Shown here: positions 1 through 10,656 of the stretch, one piece after another
How the letters are laid out: every line of letters starts with the position of its first letter
Position numbering within the stretch: the first letter of the stretch is position 1
Assembly: GCA_032768795.1 (NCBI GenBank)
Contig: CP136490.1
Span: forward strand, 5,642,001-5,706,000
Direction of reading: 5' to 3'
DNA from: Tremella fuciformis
Taxonomy: Eukaryota; Basidiomycota; Tremellomycetes; Tremellales; Tremellaceae
Length of the DNA stretch: 64,000 nucleotides
Notes under the pieces: generated by a model
The model's database searches: none
What the model saw: the letters and a program-made list of their open reading frames with translations, nothing else
What the model was told of the DNA's origin: nothing
Translations under genes and position numbers: made by a program

Positions 1-3000
1 CAGCTCTTATATCTTTATGTCTGGATCTGGCGCAGTGGGCAGTGGACCCGTGCCGAGACTCTGCGCCCGGTCACGTCGGCCCTGCCCGGGCTCAAAACGG
101 TGAACAGGAGAGGGGATCCGGTGGAGCAGGTGACGCGACTGCCCTGCGCCTGTCGCACGCACCGCTCATTACTCTCTTTGAGTCATTCACTGCACGTTGT
201 CACATGCGACGGACTCAGGGCGATCCGATGCTCAGCGACTCTGATGTCTGTCAAGCCGATCAGCATCCGAAGCGGGTGGGGTGTCGCAATGATCTTCCTC
301 TTCCTGCGATCCTGCAGCAGCAGTCAAATGCACGGGGGCGGGGCGTGATCCTTTGCTTTTGACTTTGACTTTGCCGGCGGGGACGACTCCGAGGCGAGGC
401 GATGTCTCGATCTCCCTGATCGCCTGGATTCTTGATCCTGTGATTAATGAATGTCAAAGGAGGTGAGGAGCACGTCAGCGGATCGACACAGTTCCTCGAG
501 AGATGAGCAGGCTGGTCATACTATCCACCTTGATGCGTCGCCTGGTCGCAGAGTGGTCGGCAGCGAGAGAGGTGGAATGCAATACCTTCCTCACCTCCAC
601 AACGCTCATGCCTCCTCGCTCTCCTGCCACAGTCTAGACAGACGCGCTGATCCGTCCTTTATTTACCCTGTGTGTGTGTGCGCTGTCCCACAAAGGCATC
701 ATCAAGCGACCCTCGACACCTAATGGCTGTGTTATGAGACGAGGGTACTGTACTCATCGATCACATCCCGCCGCCGGTGATCCCGGAGGCATCAGCCGGG
801 CCTCCTTTGAGGACGGTGAGTCCCACACACACATGCACACAAGTGGGTCACGAGTAAAGGCCACGAGCCCAGCTGGCTCGACGAGTGATTGATTGATTGA
901 TTGATGTAGATCCTGATCCGCCCTCTCGGCCGGGAACCTGCTGTGCTGTCTGTCCGCTGTGCATCTGTCCTCTTGCGTGACTGTACTGCGTAAATGTCGC
1001 GTACCGAGCTCGCCATGACCATCGATCGATCGGCCGAGGCAGCTCAGTACTGAGCTCTCTCTCTACATTGGCCCTGCTCTCTATCGTCCGTCAAACCCGA
1101 TGGACCATGAGTGGGGCACATTGTCAGCAATGCCACCATGACTACTGCCAATTCGGTCAGTTTGCAGGTCCCACATCGTCAGTGATCCGTGGGTCAGACT
1201 CCAGGTCCAGAGGCACCATCTCAGATCCAATCCAGCCGCCGGCGTCGCGGGTTATCAAGGTGTGGTGAGACGCATCGCCTCAACACCACCCCACATCCAC
1301 GGTAGGACGGGTACCTGTGGTTTTTCCGCCTGCGAGCGAGGAACCGGGAGCCGCGACGCCTTTGACGACACGATGTCGCGATGCCATGGCAGCGGTCGGC
1401 GCATCCCATGCCATGCCACGGGGCCCACGTTTGCTCGATATCACGACCCCATTGCAACGACAACGTCAACGTCAACCTGATCCAGATCCAGACTTTTGAG
1501 ACCCGGGATCGTTGGGTTGAGTTGGGACCTGCCGGCGGCGCTGACGCCGGCATGGCGGACCTGATGCTGACGGCCCGCGGGCCGACGCCGTGGCGTCGCG
1601 GAAGGGGCCGCCAAGCCGTACAGCAGCGCGGCTCTCCCATCGACGCGATGCATCGCGAGTGTGACGTGGGTGCGAGCGAGCCAGCGAGCGCAGCGAGGCG
1701 ATCTTGGTGCCACATGCCACAGTCCTTGTTCGACGTGCAGAATCACTCGCAATATCGGTTAGATGGTATCCGCCTGGCGCACTAGTGACCAGCTGGGTTA
1801 CGGCCGGTCGGTGGACTAAACCATGGCGAACCCAAAACGCTGACGCCTCTTCCAGCAAGGCCCAACCGCAAACCGGGCCGCAGGGATGACGCCCAGTGAC
1901 GCCATGACCACCATACCATGACCGCGAGATCCGTGTGCCCATGCTCGGTCGACAGCGCAGCGACGACCAGTGGGCAGTGGCTTCGGGGAGGCGGACGGCA
2001 TCTGCGGAGCGATCGGGTGACAGCGAGGGGGAAGAAGGCAGAAGGCCAGGACGACGAGGGCCTTCACGAAGAACCCCCATCCAGGCACGAACAGAATTGG
2101 GTCCAGTGAAGGATGGCTTGGGCACGAGGCACGGGACACGGGCCACGGGACACGGGGCGCCCACTTTCTCTCTGACACTGTCTGGCATACATCGACGAAA
2201 AGCAATTTGTGGCGACTTGCCAACCCCACTCTCGCCTTGTACACGCTTGTCCGACTGTTCTGCTGCAAAGTGGGACTGCCAAGCGATCGGTCGGAAGGCA
2301 TCTGCGCCTCTTGACGACGATGAGCGCCACCTCACTGCTCACCGCCACCGCATGACCAAGCCCAAGCCCACCAAGGCGGGGGTCCTGGCTTGGCCAACAA
2401 TCGCCACCCCAGGCTCGCTGTACAGCAGAGAGACCGACTCGCCGAAGAGGCCGGCAATAACCCCCGGGTCTGAGGGTGTCTCGGAGAATCGAGCGAGGTT
2501 CGAGACCCTGAGAGCCTCTCCACTTATGCGCTGTTCCCTTGTGCTTCTTTCGTGTTCAAGGGTGCGTGCGACGTCTAGACGATCGACACATGATGCGATC
2601 GTCTGCCTGTTGGACGGCAAAGGCTCCGCCTCCTCTCCCTTTGCGTGCAGAGATGAAACCTGCTCCGTGAAGACCCGTGCGGCCCTCGTTCTTCCTGGCT
2701 GTGCATGACGACTGCGTAGTCGGTGTGCGCGTGGTCGAGGCACCCACGTCCCCTTTCGTCACCGTTGTCACCGGGAGTAACTTGTCCCCATCTCAACCTG
2801 CTGGCAAGGGCGTGGTCGCCGCGAGCTCTAAAGCCAAAAGCCCTTAACGCTCCAGAAAAGCCAAAGCCAAAGCCAAAGCCAGACGGGATATCCAGGTCCA
2901 AGACCTCGACGGCCGCTCAGTCAGTTTCTGGCGCGAACGAGGTCACACAGGACAGGCACGCAAAGTGGGGTCTCTTTTTTCCTCCATCTCGTTTCTCCCT

Positions 3001-3258
3001 ACAGTAGTCGAGGCGCAGAAAGCCAGAGGGGACAAGACGGAAAAACGCCGAACGGGGGAACCTCTCTGTCGGCCAGTCGGTCGGTCGGGCGGCTTCAGTG
3101 GGCTCTGTGCTGGGCGCTGCAGCCAGCGACGACACCGCAAAGCAAAAGCACGCAACAAGGTCCGGAAGCCGACGCCACTCACCCAACCATCTGCATCATT
3201 TCACCCGTCTGTCTCTCTGCGCATCTCGCATCGATCCCTCGTCACATATCACACCTTG
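1..3258. other. long gene-free region upstream of the repeat-peptide gene
   Basis: I find no supportable gene here on either strand. Open frames are short, start mostly at non-ATG codons, resemble no family and do not join through plausible splice sites. Short simple repeats are visible: a GATT run near 885-905, GATC runs near 1020-1032, a CAACGT run near 1463-1478 and an AAAGCC run near 2860-2880. With the leader this makes about 3.7 kb before the next start codon, much longer than most gaps in this window. It could be an extended promoter, a non-coding transcript or decayed sequence. Confidence 0.5.
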
Positions 3259-3260
3259 GC

Positions 3261-3270
3261 TATATATACT
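3261..3270 (+). promoter_or_regulatory. TATA-like box upstream of the peptide gene
   Basis: The run TATATATACT is the clearest TATA-like element before the secreted peptide gene, about 505 bases upstream of its ATG. The stretch between is pyrimidine-rich (many TC and CCCGT words), as in transcribed leaders of highly expressed fungal genes. The implied leader is long and could contain an intron. The assignment is inferred from position and sequence only. Confidence 0.4.
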
Positions 3271-3772
3271 TCCGATTCCCCCTCCCCCCTTGGTCAAGAC
3301 GGCCGCTCCTCAACCCAACTTTCAGCCTCCCGTAGTCTTGGCTCCAGGCCCTCGTGCTCCTTCTTTTCGTCACCCGTAACCGTACCCGTGCACCCGTGAC
3401 CCACTCGTCACCCGTCGCCCATCCCCGGCCTCTCTTTTTCTTGCATCGCAAACGCCCTCGCCTCCTTGCGTGCCAAATACGTTAAAGCCGCCGCCTTCCC
3501 GGTCGACGTCGATCCTTTCACCAATCCATTCTCCACACCTGTTCGACACTAGTCGAACTCGTCCATTCTCGTCTGTCTTCCAATAGACCGAGACCGTCTC
3601 ACCGTCGCATCACCAGTCGACACGAGCTAGCCCCTTTCGGTCATCATCATTGACGCATTCGGTCGGACCTGACTGTCTCGCGCTCATCGCATCAACACAT
3701 CGTTACATCACAAACCTTCATATTCCACCTACATTCACCCTTCACCCCTTCAAACTCCAACTCTCGAACAAC

Positions 3773-4318
3773 ATGAAGCTCTCTATCCTCTTCGGCGCGG
3801 TCCTCGCCACTATCGCCATCGCGGCCCCGGTCGCTCAGCCCTCTGGCGCTACACCCGACGGCTGGGGCGGTGGCGCCAACGGCTGGAAACGCGAGGCTGC
3901 CCCTGCACCTTCGGCTTCTGGCGCCACTGCCAACGGATGGGGCGGTGGTGCGAACGGCTGGAAGCGTGAGGCCGCACCCGAACCCTCCGCCTCTGGCGCT
4001 TCAGCAAACGGCTGGGGCGGTGGTGCCAACGGCTGGAAGCGTGACGCTGCTCCCGAACCCTCCGCCTCTGGCGCATCAGCAAACGGCTGGGGCGGTGGTG
4101 CCAACGGTTGGAAGCGTGCTGCTGCAGCTGAGCCCTCCGCCTCTGGCGCGTCTGCAAACGGCTGGGGCGGTGGCGCCAACGGTTGGAAGCGCGAGGCTGC
4201 GCCTGCGCCTGAACCTTCCGCCTCTGGCGCATCGGCAAACGGCTGGGGTGGCGGTGAGTCTCCTGCACATCGCATCGCATAACGCACGGGCTGACAGTCA
4301 GGCGCCAACGGCTGGTAA
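3773..4318 (+). CDS. secreted Kex2-processed tandem-repeat peptide precursor (pheromone- or quorum-peptide-like)
   Basis: Predicted 165-aa secreted precursor with one intron (4254-4301, 48 nt). Residues 1-17 form a signal peptide with an A-x-A cleavage site. Six copies of a glycine/tryptophan peptide ending ANGWGGGANGW follow (the first copy starts PDGW). The first five are each followed by Lys-Arg, a Kex2 site, and the sixth ends in Trp directly at the stop codon. The spacers (E/D/A)AAPxP-SA consist of X-Ala and X-Pro dipeptides, suiting Ste13-type dipeptidyl aminopeptidase trimming. The predicted product is SGASANGWGGGANGW or close variants. The layout matches ascomycete alpha-pheromone precursors; the Trp end and Gly content also recall the Cryptococcus Qsp1 peptide, but I claim no homology. 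No Cys and no CAAX box occur. The ATG at 3773 is chosen because the signal peptide starts there. Function is unknown. Confidence 0.88.
3824..4315 (+). repeat. six tandem peptide-coding units, 75-nt period
   Basis: The Lys-Arg codons start at 3887, 3962, 4037, 4112 and 4187, an exact 75-nt spacing. The first unit follows the signal peptide and has its own spacer. The sixth unit has one extra Ala-Pro dipeptide and is interrupted by the intron. Differences between units are mostly synonymous or fall in the spacer, whereas the GWGGGANGW part is invariant in protein. That suggests selection on the peptide, recent unit duplication, or both. Confidence 0.9.
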
Positions 4319-4894
4319 ACAATGATCTGCATGTGTCTGTCTGCATGACCGCCCGCCCGAACCCTGCCGCACCCCGACCCGATCGATCGTCTGTCTCGTC
4401 CGAAACACATGTCGATCGCCCTCCCTCCCTCCCCTACACACAGACACACCTATCCACCTAGATGCCTGGCTTTTCTCGACTCGTCTGTCGACCACCCATC
4501 GACATCTAGAACATACCGCCCCGCAGCACCCGCTCCACCCGCCACCCACCGCCGTGATCTCATAGGAAAGGAACAAAGGATAATTGCCCAATCTCATATC
4601 TATCTACTTTCGTGTCGTGTATCACAAACAGAAACCTTTGTCTTTTCGTCACATGTGTCATGCATCTCGCATCGCTCATGGCTGTCAACATTGGCACGTG
4701 TCCATGTCATTCATTTCATTTTACACTGATAACTGATGTCTCGGATCGGTCGCGAGCGGGTCCTTCGGACATGTTTCAGATCTCATAGCGGAAAGGCGGG
4801 GGTGGCTACCGGTCCCGCAGGCGTCCTCCATATCAGATTACAGGCCCCATGCATCGCAGCCTACACCTGAGAAGGCAAGAGGAACGAGCAAAGA
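4319..4894. other. intergenic region between convergent genes
   Basis: This holds the 3' flank of the peptide gene (plus strand) and of the CLASP-like gene (minus strand). It is CT-rich and I see no gene. Small open frames here are antisense or readthrough shadows of the repeat gene. Confidence 0.5.
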
Positions 4895-7800
4895 CTAGCT
4901 CGACGCGATGCGCGAGCCTCGCGCCATCAAGTCGGTCATTTCTCCCATGACGCCGCTCGCAGCGCCATCTTCGGGACTCAAGAGACCGTTCTTGTCCATG
5001 AGATACGTCGCCAGGTCCTTCTGCCCCGCGTTGAGTTCTGAGAAGAGCGCAAGCGTCGCCTGAGCATCCCGAAGCACGCATTGGATGGCCAAAATCAGTG
5101 TGTTGGCAGCTTGGCGAGTGGTCGTAGTGGGCGACATCATGGCCTGACGTTGAGCGGACTTCGAAATGCGCAAGAAACCCGAAACTCACAGCCATTACAA
5201 GAGGACCGAGATGCGCCGCCTCGTTCTTCACCACCTCTCTGGGCATCTTGAGAATACACATACCCATCGCGTTCAGCCCAAACAGAAAGCCAGACGCGCG
5301 CGCATGCTCGCCCGTGCACACGCTGCTCGACCCAGAATCGTCCTTCCTTGAATTGGTTGAGGACACGAGACTCAGCTCGCCCGTTGACGCAGATAGCGAC
5401 TCGTCCGCGTGTTGCTGGATATAGCTGTCAAGAGCAGTTCGAAGTTCGGTGAACAGGAACACGGGATCCGACACTTCAGCCAGAAGGGAGATGAGCGAGT
5501 TTGTCGATTCAAGAATAATCGAACTTCGGCAGGTCCGCAGGCGGAAGAGCACTGAGCAAAGGCCGCTGCTGTACTCGTCGAAGAGCGACCACTGATGCTG
5601 GACCAGTTCCCAAAGAATGACGAGACCTTGTTCAAGGAGGTCGAATGACTGCGTCGGCTGCAGAAATGATGCGAGGCCATTGTATAGCTGCTCGAACAAC
5701 TGGTCCTCCTCCCATATCCTCCTCTCTTCCGCAATGTCGTCTGCTTCGATGGCGGCTGACGGTATAGATATTGGGTGCGATGACGAGAAAAGTGCCAGTT
5801 TCTGCAGGTGCCGCATGTCTGGTGTGCCTTCTTGCAGCGCACGTAGATCATCATAAATGGCAGACGCCGGTGACGGCGAAGAGGATTTTAACGGACTGGC
5901 TTTGTCCAAAACTGTGGGTCAACCCCTGCCAAACCCGCCACACAGTGCCACTCACGCTGTTGCCGCTTCAGCCACCAACTGCGCTCATGCCGCCTCTCTT
6001 TGAGTTTGTCCAGAATAAGGGGGGTCAAAGCCTCGGGCCTGGGCGAGTCATCCCAGATGTTTCGTCCCCTCCCATTCACGGGAGTTCTCAGTAGTTGAGA
6101 TGCTGACGCAGAGGAGCCAAGTGGCCGCACAGGCGTCAAGGGAGCTTGAGATGACTCGCCGGAAATTGGCAAGCTTTCCAGGTGCTTCACGGCGGCTTCT
6201 GCCTCTGCGATTTTCCTTTGCTGGTCCGGAGTCAGCTGTTGGTCTGAGTCTGAGTGACCGTTGATACCCAACCCCACTGGGGACCGGCTAAGCGATGTCG
6301 GAAGGGGCTTGCGGGATAAAGTCGGGGTCTGCAGAAGCGGACCGCCCGAGGTCGAGCTGCTGGAAGATGGCGAGGTGATCGTCTCGGTGATATTGTGGTT
6401 CGAGCGAAGCGGTGATGCGCGACCGATCGGTGATCCACGGGAAGACGGAGGGCTGTTCGACATGGCGCGGGAAAGAGCGCCCTGCCGCGTCCTAGCAGGT
6501 ATTGACCGTGTGGAAGCGGAAGAGGATACTGCAACTGGGGTTGGACTGGGAGCCGGTGACTCCCCTGATGGATGCACCGAGTGTGAAGATGGACCCGGAA
6601 CGACGCTATTGGCGACATCTGTGGAAGAAGCAGATCGCGGCAGGCCTTGCGGTATCGACGGTGAAGCGGGGACCGGGGACGACACCACTCTCGGAGTATC
6701 TTGGCCTTTGCCAGCTGCGAGCTCGGCCGCTCGAGCTTTTCGCTTCTCAGCCAGGAGTTGGCTCATCGCTGACGACGCTCTTGGAGCGGCCGGAGGCTTG
6801 GCGTTCGGGACTAGGCCGTTCGAAGAGCCTGTCCTAGCTTTATCGAGCTGCTTCCTGGCCATGCTGTCCATCGAATTCATGACGGCCGTCGCGCGCGAGG
6901 TCCACAAGGCATGAAAACTCCAGAAGGCCGACCGCGCGAGATCGCGGACTTGTGGATTGACATCAACGATGCCCTTTTTCAAAGCCTCCTCGATTTGCTC
7001 TTCCAGGCCAGGTGCGGAGTCGATTTGGGCTTTGGCGTTGGCACCGTGCGTGTCGAGGTAGGTTTTGAGATGTCCAGCGCAGGCATGACGGGTCTGGACG
7101 TTTTTGTCATGTATGCCTGCCGAAATGTGCGAGATGAGGATGCGAGGTTGCGCAGAAGAATGTATGATGATAGCGGATACGGCCTTTTGAGACTTTTCAG
7201 CGATGATCTTCTTCGTGAAGCCGCTTCAGAATCAGCGCCAGATGCTGAAAGGCGGGACCTATTCGACCTACGCCATCTTCCCCAGCACTCCTAGCAGATG
7301 TTCCACGAACGGATCCAGAGCAGTCTTGAGATGCTCCGCCAGCTCTTGTACAACAGCGCAAGATTGTTGGGCGACCGTCGTCCGCAAGCTGAGGAGCTGT
7401 GAAAGTCAGCCTGATCTCACTATCTGCACGACGCGAGATCTTACAGTCCTGGAAATGCCGTCCATCATTCCGCCTTTGAGACCAGCAACGAATGCCTCGG
7501 GGTACTTCTCGAAGGCTTTCCCTCTCAGCATGCCTCTGATGCGGACAATTGCCTTCTCTCGTGGAGCCCAATTGTGCTCGTTCTCCTTCCCCTGGGAGAT
7601 AAGCCCGTGTTCAACAGCAGACGATGAACACCTACAGCGAAATGTGGCAGCATTTTCGCGAATTCGCTCTCAACATCGCGACTTATGGCAATCTAGGCGG
7701 TATCAGAGGCTGCCCAGTGTACTTGAAAGCGCTCACGTATACAGGGTCAACATCATCGACTGCTGGAGTTGCAGCTCCCGAGCGATGTCCATTTGTCGAT

Positions 7801-8736
7801 GAAGCCCCGTCATCAGCTCCGGTATCCTCGACACCTGAAGTTGTCGGGCCGGCAAAGATCCGCGCGGTTATCGAGTCAGATATTGTCTTGCGAACATTGC
7901 GGGCGGCCAGTAGCTTCGTCAATTCAGACCTAGCCGCAGGAGGTGTATTTGCTGGTGAGAGCAGGGCCACTACACTCTGCGACTCGTTCAGCACCAGCGT
8001 CATATAGATAGACGTAACTTGCCTCTTTGGCCTGTTCTCGTACATTGCTGTCCCCATCCTCCAGCAGACCAACCAGAGGTGGCAACCACGGCTTGAGCGG
8101 TAGCTTTGAGCCCATGTCGGCCCTCATGTTCAACAACACCTTCATTCCTTCCACCTTCGCTCTCCAGCCTTTTCCCGAGAGAATGTCTTTGATCCCCCTT
8201 TCCCATATCTCGACCAGCCCTTCTCTCGCTTTTCCTTTGTTCGAGGATGTTCCGAGGGCTCCCGGATCGGCTTCATAGCATTTCTTCCCAAGCAAAGCCA
8301 GGGCTGAAGCCGCTGCCGAGTGCACTCTCTCTTTTGGATCATTGAGCTTTTCGAGCAGCAGGGGCAGGACTTGCAGGAGAGCTAGGCGCAGATGTGGCGC
8401 AGGAGGGTCGGCGGGGAGATGTGGTAGAAAGAAGGGTATCAAGGAGGTCAAAGTCGCCGCGATGAGCAGGTGCGATGTGGACTTGAGCAATGTCGGAAGT
8501 TGAAGGATCAAGGGGTCGAGGGTTGACTCGGGCAGCTACACTTTGAGCTCGCCATTGCTCTGTGATCCCGTCTGGCTCACTTCTGTTGTGTCCTCGAGTT
8601 GAAGGCCGAAGAATTGTACATGATCTACCTTTTTGTCGGCGTCTCCAGGTCAGCTTGCCCGAACATGTGAAGATCCAATCTCACCTGCCGTCTTGAGCTT
8701 GGACAGGAACGCCTCGACATCTACCTCGGTCACCAT
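4895..8736 (-). CDS. stu1: CLASP/Stu1-family microtubule-associated protein
   Basis: CLASP proteins bind microtubules through TOG/HEAT arrays, promote rescue and polymerisation, and act at spindle and kinetochores. The spliced product starts at the ATG at 8736 ([15 protein letters not shown]), with introns after KTA and after LEDTTE. Next come HEAT-like repeats ([36 protein letters not shown], then a second TOG-like block with [19 protein letters not shown] and [16 protein letters not shown]). A Ser/Pro-rich, basic low-complexity stretch follows (about 6000-6800), as in CLASP microtubule-binding linkers. The C-terminal helical domain ends with [11 protein letters not shown]. Several introns of about 50 nt interrupt it. 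It converges with the peptide gene. Exact exon borders in the middle are approximate. Confidence 0.8.
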
Positions 8737-9202
8737 GGCGGGCAGATGTTCTCAGCAAAGTCGGCCCGAGCAATGCCTGGATGCTGACTTGGGCGCTCCC
8801 GACGCAGGGTGGCCCCAGATGGGATAGAAGAGAGTCGCGACAAAAGTTCAGAATGTTCATCCAGGTGGACCAAGTTGACAGTCTTAGTCGCGTGGTGAGG
8901 GATCCGAGCGGAGTGGAGGCGCGATTTGCCTCTTCCGTCGGAACCAATTCATCCCAGCTCGGACTGCTTCTGATGCATTCTCGCGGTAACTACACGACCC
9001 CTCGCGATGGTGAAACGGTAGTAGAGTCGAGCTTGGAGCATGCCGGGTGTCTCGCCGAGACTGTTGCCTCGATGCGCAGGGACCCTTGACGACAGGGCCG
9101 AGCATGTGCAGAAACGGCTGGATGGTCTGACGCCCTCTCATGAATAAAGCTAGCTCCCGCTACTGACCAGCGGGTTAGGCCCCGACAGAAGCATAATACA
9201 CA
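8737..9202. other. divergent intergenic region
   Basis: This gap separates the CLASP-like gene (minus) from the orphan membrane-protein gene (plus) and must hold both promoters. I see no clear TATA box and no coding sequence I can support. Confidence 0.4.
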
Positions 9203-9951
9203 ATGTCGATAGATCAGCACGAGACAGTCTCTCAAGTGTCAAGCTCCCGCGCATCCACCGCCACTGCCATCACTCCCGTTCCGGGCGCCGAATACCCAGG
9301 TTTGCACCGAGACGACAATCTGGACGCACCGATACAGTCGCATCCCGCGGACCATCAGCTAGGCGAGCCACCACCAGCACTACAGACCGAGCCGTGGAGC
9401 AAACCGACTCTGTCACATGTCATCTCGCGGAATCGCAAGGATGTCGCATTGCTGTCCGCACTCGTCCTACTCTTCGGCGGCATGTTGAGCGGCTGGATCG
9501 TTTTCATCGTCCTCAAGACAAAGACATTGTCACAAAGCGACGGAGGAAGCCAAATTGCTCTGATTGTAGATGCGGCATTCATCCTGCTGTCGGTCTTAGT
9601 CGTACTTGGTGCGGCCTCCAACTCACCGGCAGGCTCCTAATAGACATTGTCCTAATTTTGCGAAAGCTTTTCTATCTTCGCCAATACTTTCAGCCGCCCA
9701 AAGACACCCCCTCTACGTTACCTGGATGGCTACTACCACGTCTTCCAAGTTATGTGGATGCTGTCGGGAGGAGCGAAGCGACAGGCGATGTGGAGGACCG
9801 GTGGATTGTGGGGGAGTCACTGCCGAAGTACGGAGACAATCGAGGCAGCACTCTCCTGCTGAGGTCGTTGTCGAGAGGAGGGGCTCCCAGTCAGAACAAT
9901 AGGGACCGGGACGGGTCTGAAGCGGTCCAGCATTTCGAGAGTGCATCATGA
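9203..9951 (+). CDS. orphan basidiomycete membrane protein with a PxYGxxRGSTLLL-type tail
   Basis: Not assigned to a named family. The product starts at a good ATG (MSIDQHETVSQV), has a polar Ser/Pro-rich N-terminus of about 75 residues, and then two hydrophobic segments (near VALLSALVLLFGGMLSGWIV and LIVDAAFILLSVLVVL). The second half lies in another frame and reads ILRKLFYLRQYFQPP, LPSYVDAVGRSEATGDVEDR, then LPKYGDNRGSTLLL. I remember similar TGDVED and YGxxRGS motifs in hypothetical membrane proteins of basidiomycetes. The frames can be joined by a 35-nt intron (9609-9643), which is unusually short, so a frameshift or sequencing error is the alternative. The stop is at 9949-9951. Confidence 0.55.
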
Positions 9952-10656
9952 AGCCCAACCTCGAAGCACGATTGACTCCTTTGACAGAGTACCTCAGTCC
10001 TTCCTGACCATCGTAAGGTTATTCACATAATCGCCTAACTCTATTGACGAGATCTTCAAGTTCACTTGGTCACGTCGCCCCCTTCTGAGTGCGCGCCAAG
10101 GATGTCAACTTACGTAGTTAATGCCTCGGGTGGGCATGACCATTGACAACAAGCACGGCGAGAATTGCTCGGCGAAGGTTGCATCAGGTCAGGCGACGGA
10201 GGGATGAGGTCAGTTGTACAGACGGAATGAGCAGGAATGAACCTGATGGCAGCTTGTTAGATGGGCTATGTCCTTGACGTCCTACCTGTCTGTTATTGAT
10301 TCTCCACATTCATTTTTCCATTCATCTTCCAAGCTCCCTCGTCGGGTTCGACCGAGCTGCCACGGTCGGTCACTTGGTCAGGTTCCCACACGGCCTCACT
10401 GAACAGACGAACGAGATCTTCGTGACGGTACCGCACCACACCAGTCAGGTATGTCATCATACAGATCAGACAGAAGAACAGTCCTTCTCAAGGCAGTATG
10501 TTCAAAAACAAGTGCATACCTCACCTATCGAAATCATATCTCTGGACATTGGTTAAAAGACGCGCCCGTATCTGCTGATCCGCCTGAGCACACTCTCCCC
10601 GCTCCTGCCTCTTTCCCCTTTTCTTCTTCGCCGACTCAGCTTCGCGCCAAGCTCCG
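9952..10656. other. intergenic region between convergent genes
   Basis: I find no supportable gene between the orphan membrane protein and the orphan secreted protein. Two short words near 9978-9985 and 10001-10014 recur around 12863 and 12909 in the gene-poor stretch further right. Confidence 0.4.

Noticed and set aside
3650..3772. Upstream in-frame extension of the peptide gene
   Set aside because: It starts at TTG rather than ATG and would bury the signal peptide behind 41 residues.
3824..4315. CRISPR array, because of the regular 75-nt repeats
   Set aside because: The repeats are in a continuous reading frame with protein-level constraint and lie in a eukaryotic genome.
3773..4318. Lipopeptide mating pheromone or dikaritin-type RiPP precursor
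   Set aside because: There is no CAAX end, and no UstY-like (DUF3328) or oxidase gene nearby. A RiPP cannot be fully excluded, but nothing supports it.
3835..4449. Long proline-rich antisense frame opposite the peptide repeats
   Set aside because: It is the complement of a GC-rich 75-nt repeat and has no start context or domain. The plus strand has the signal peptide, KR sites and a good intron.
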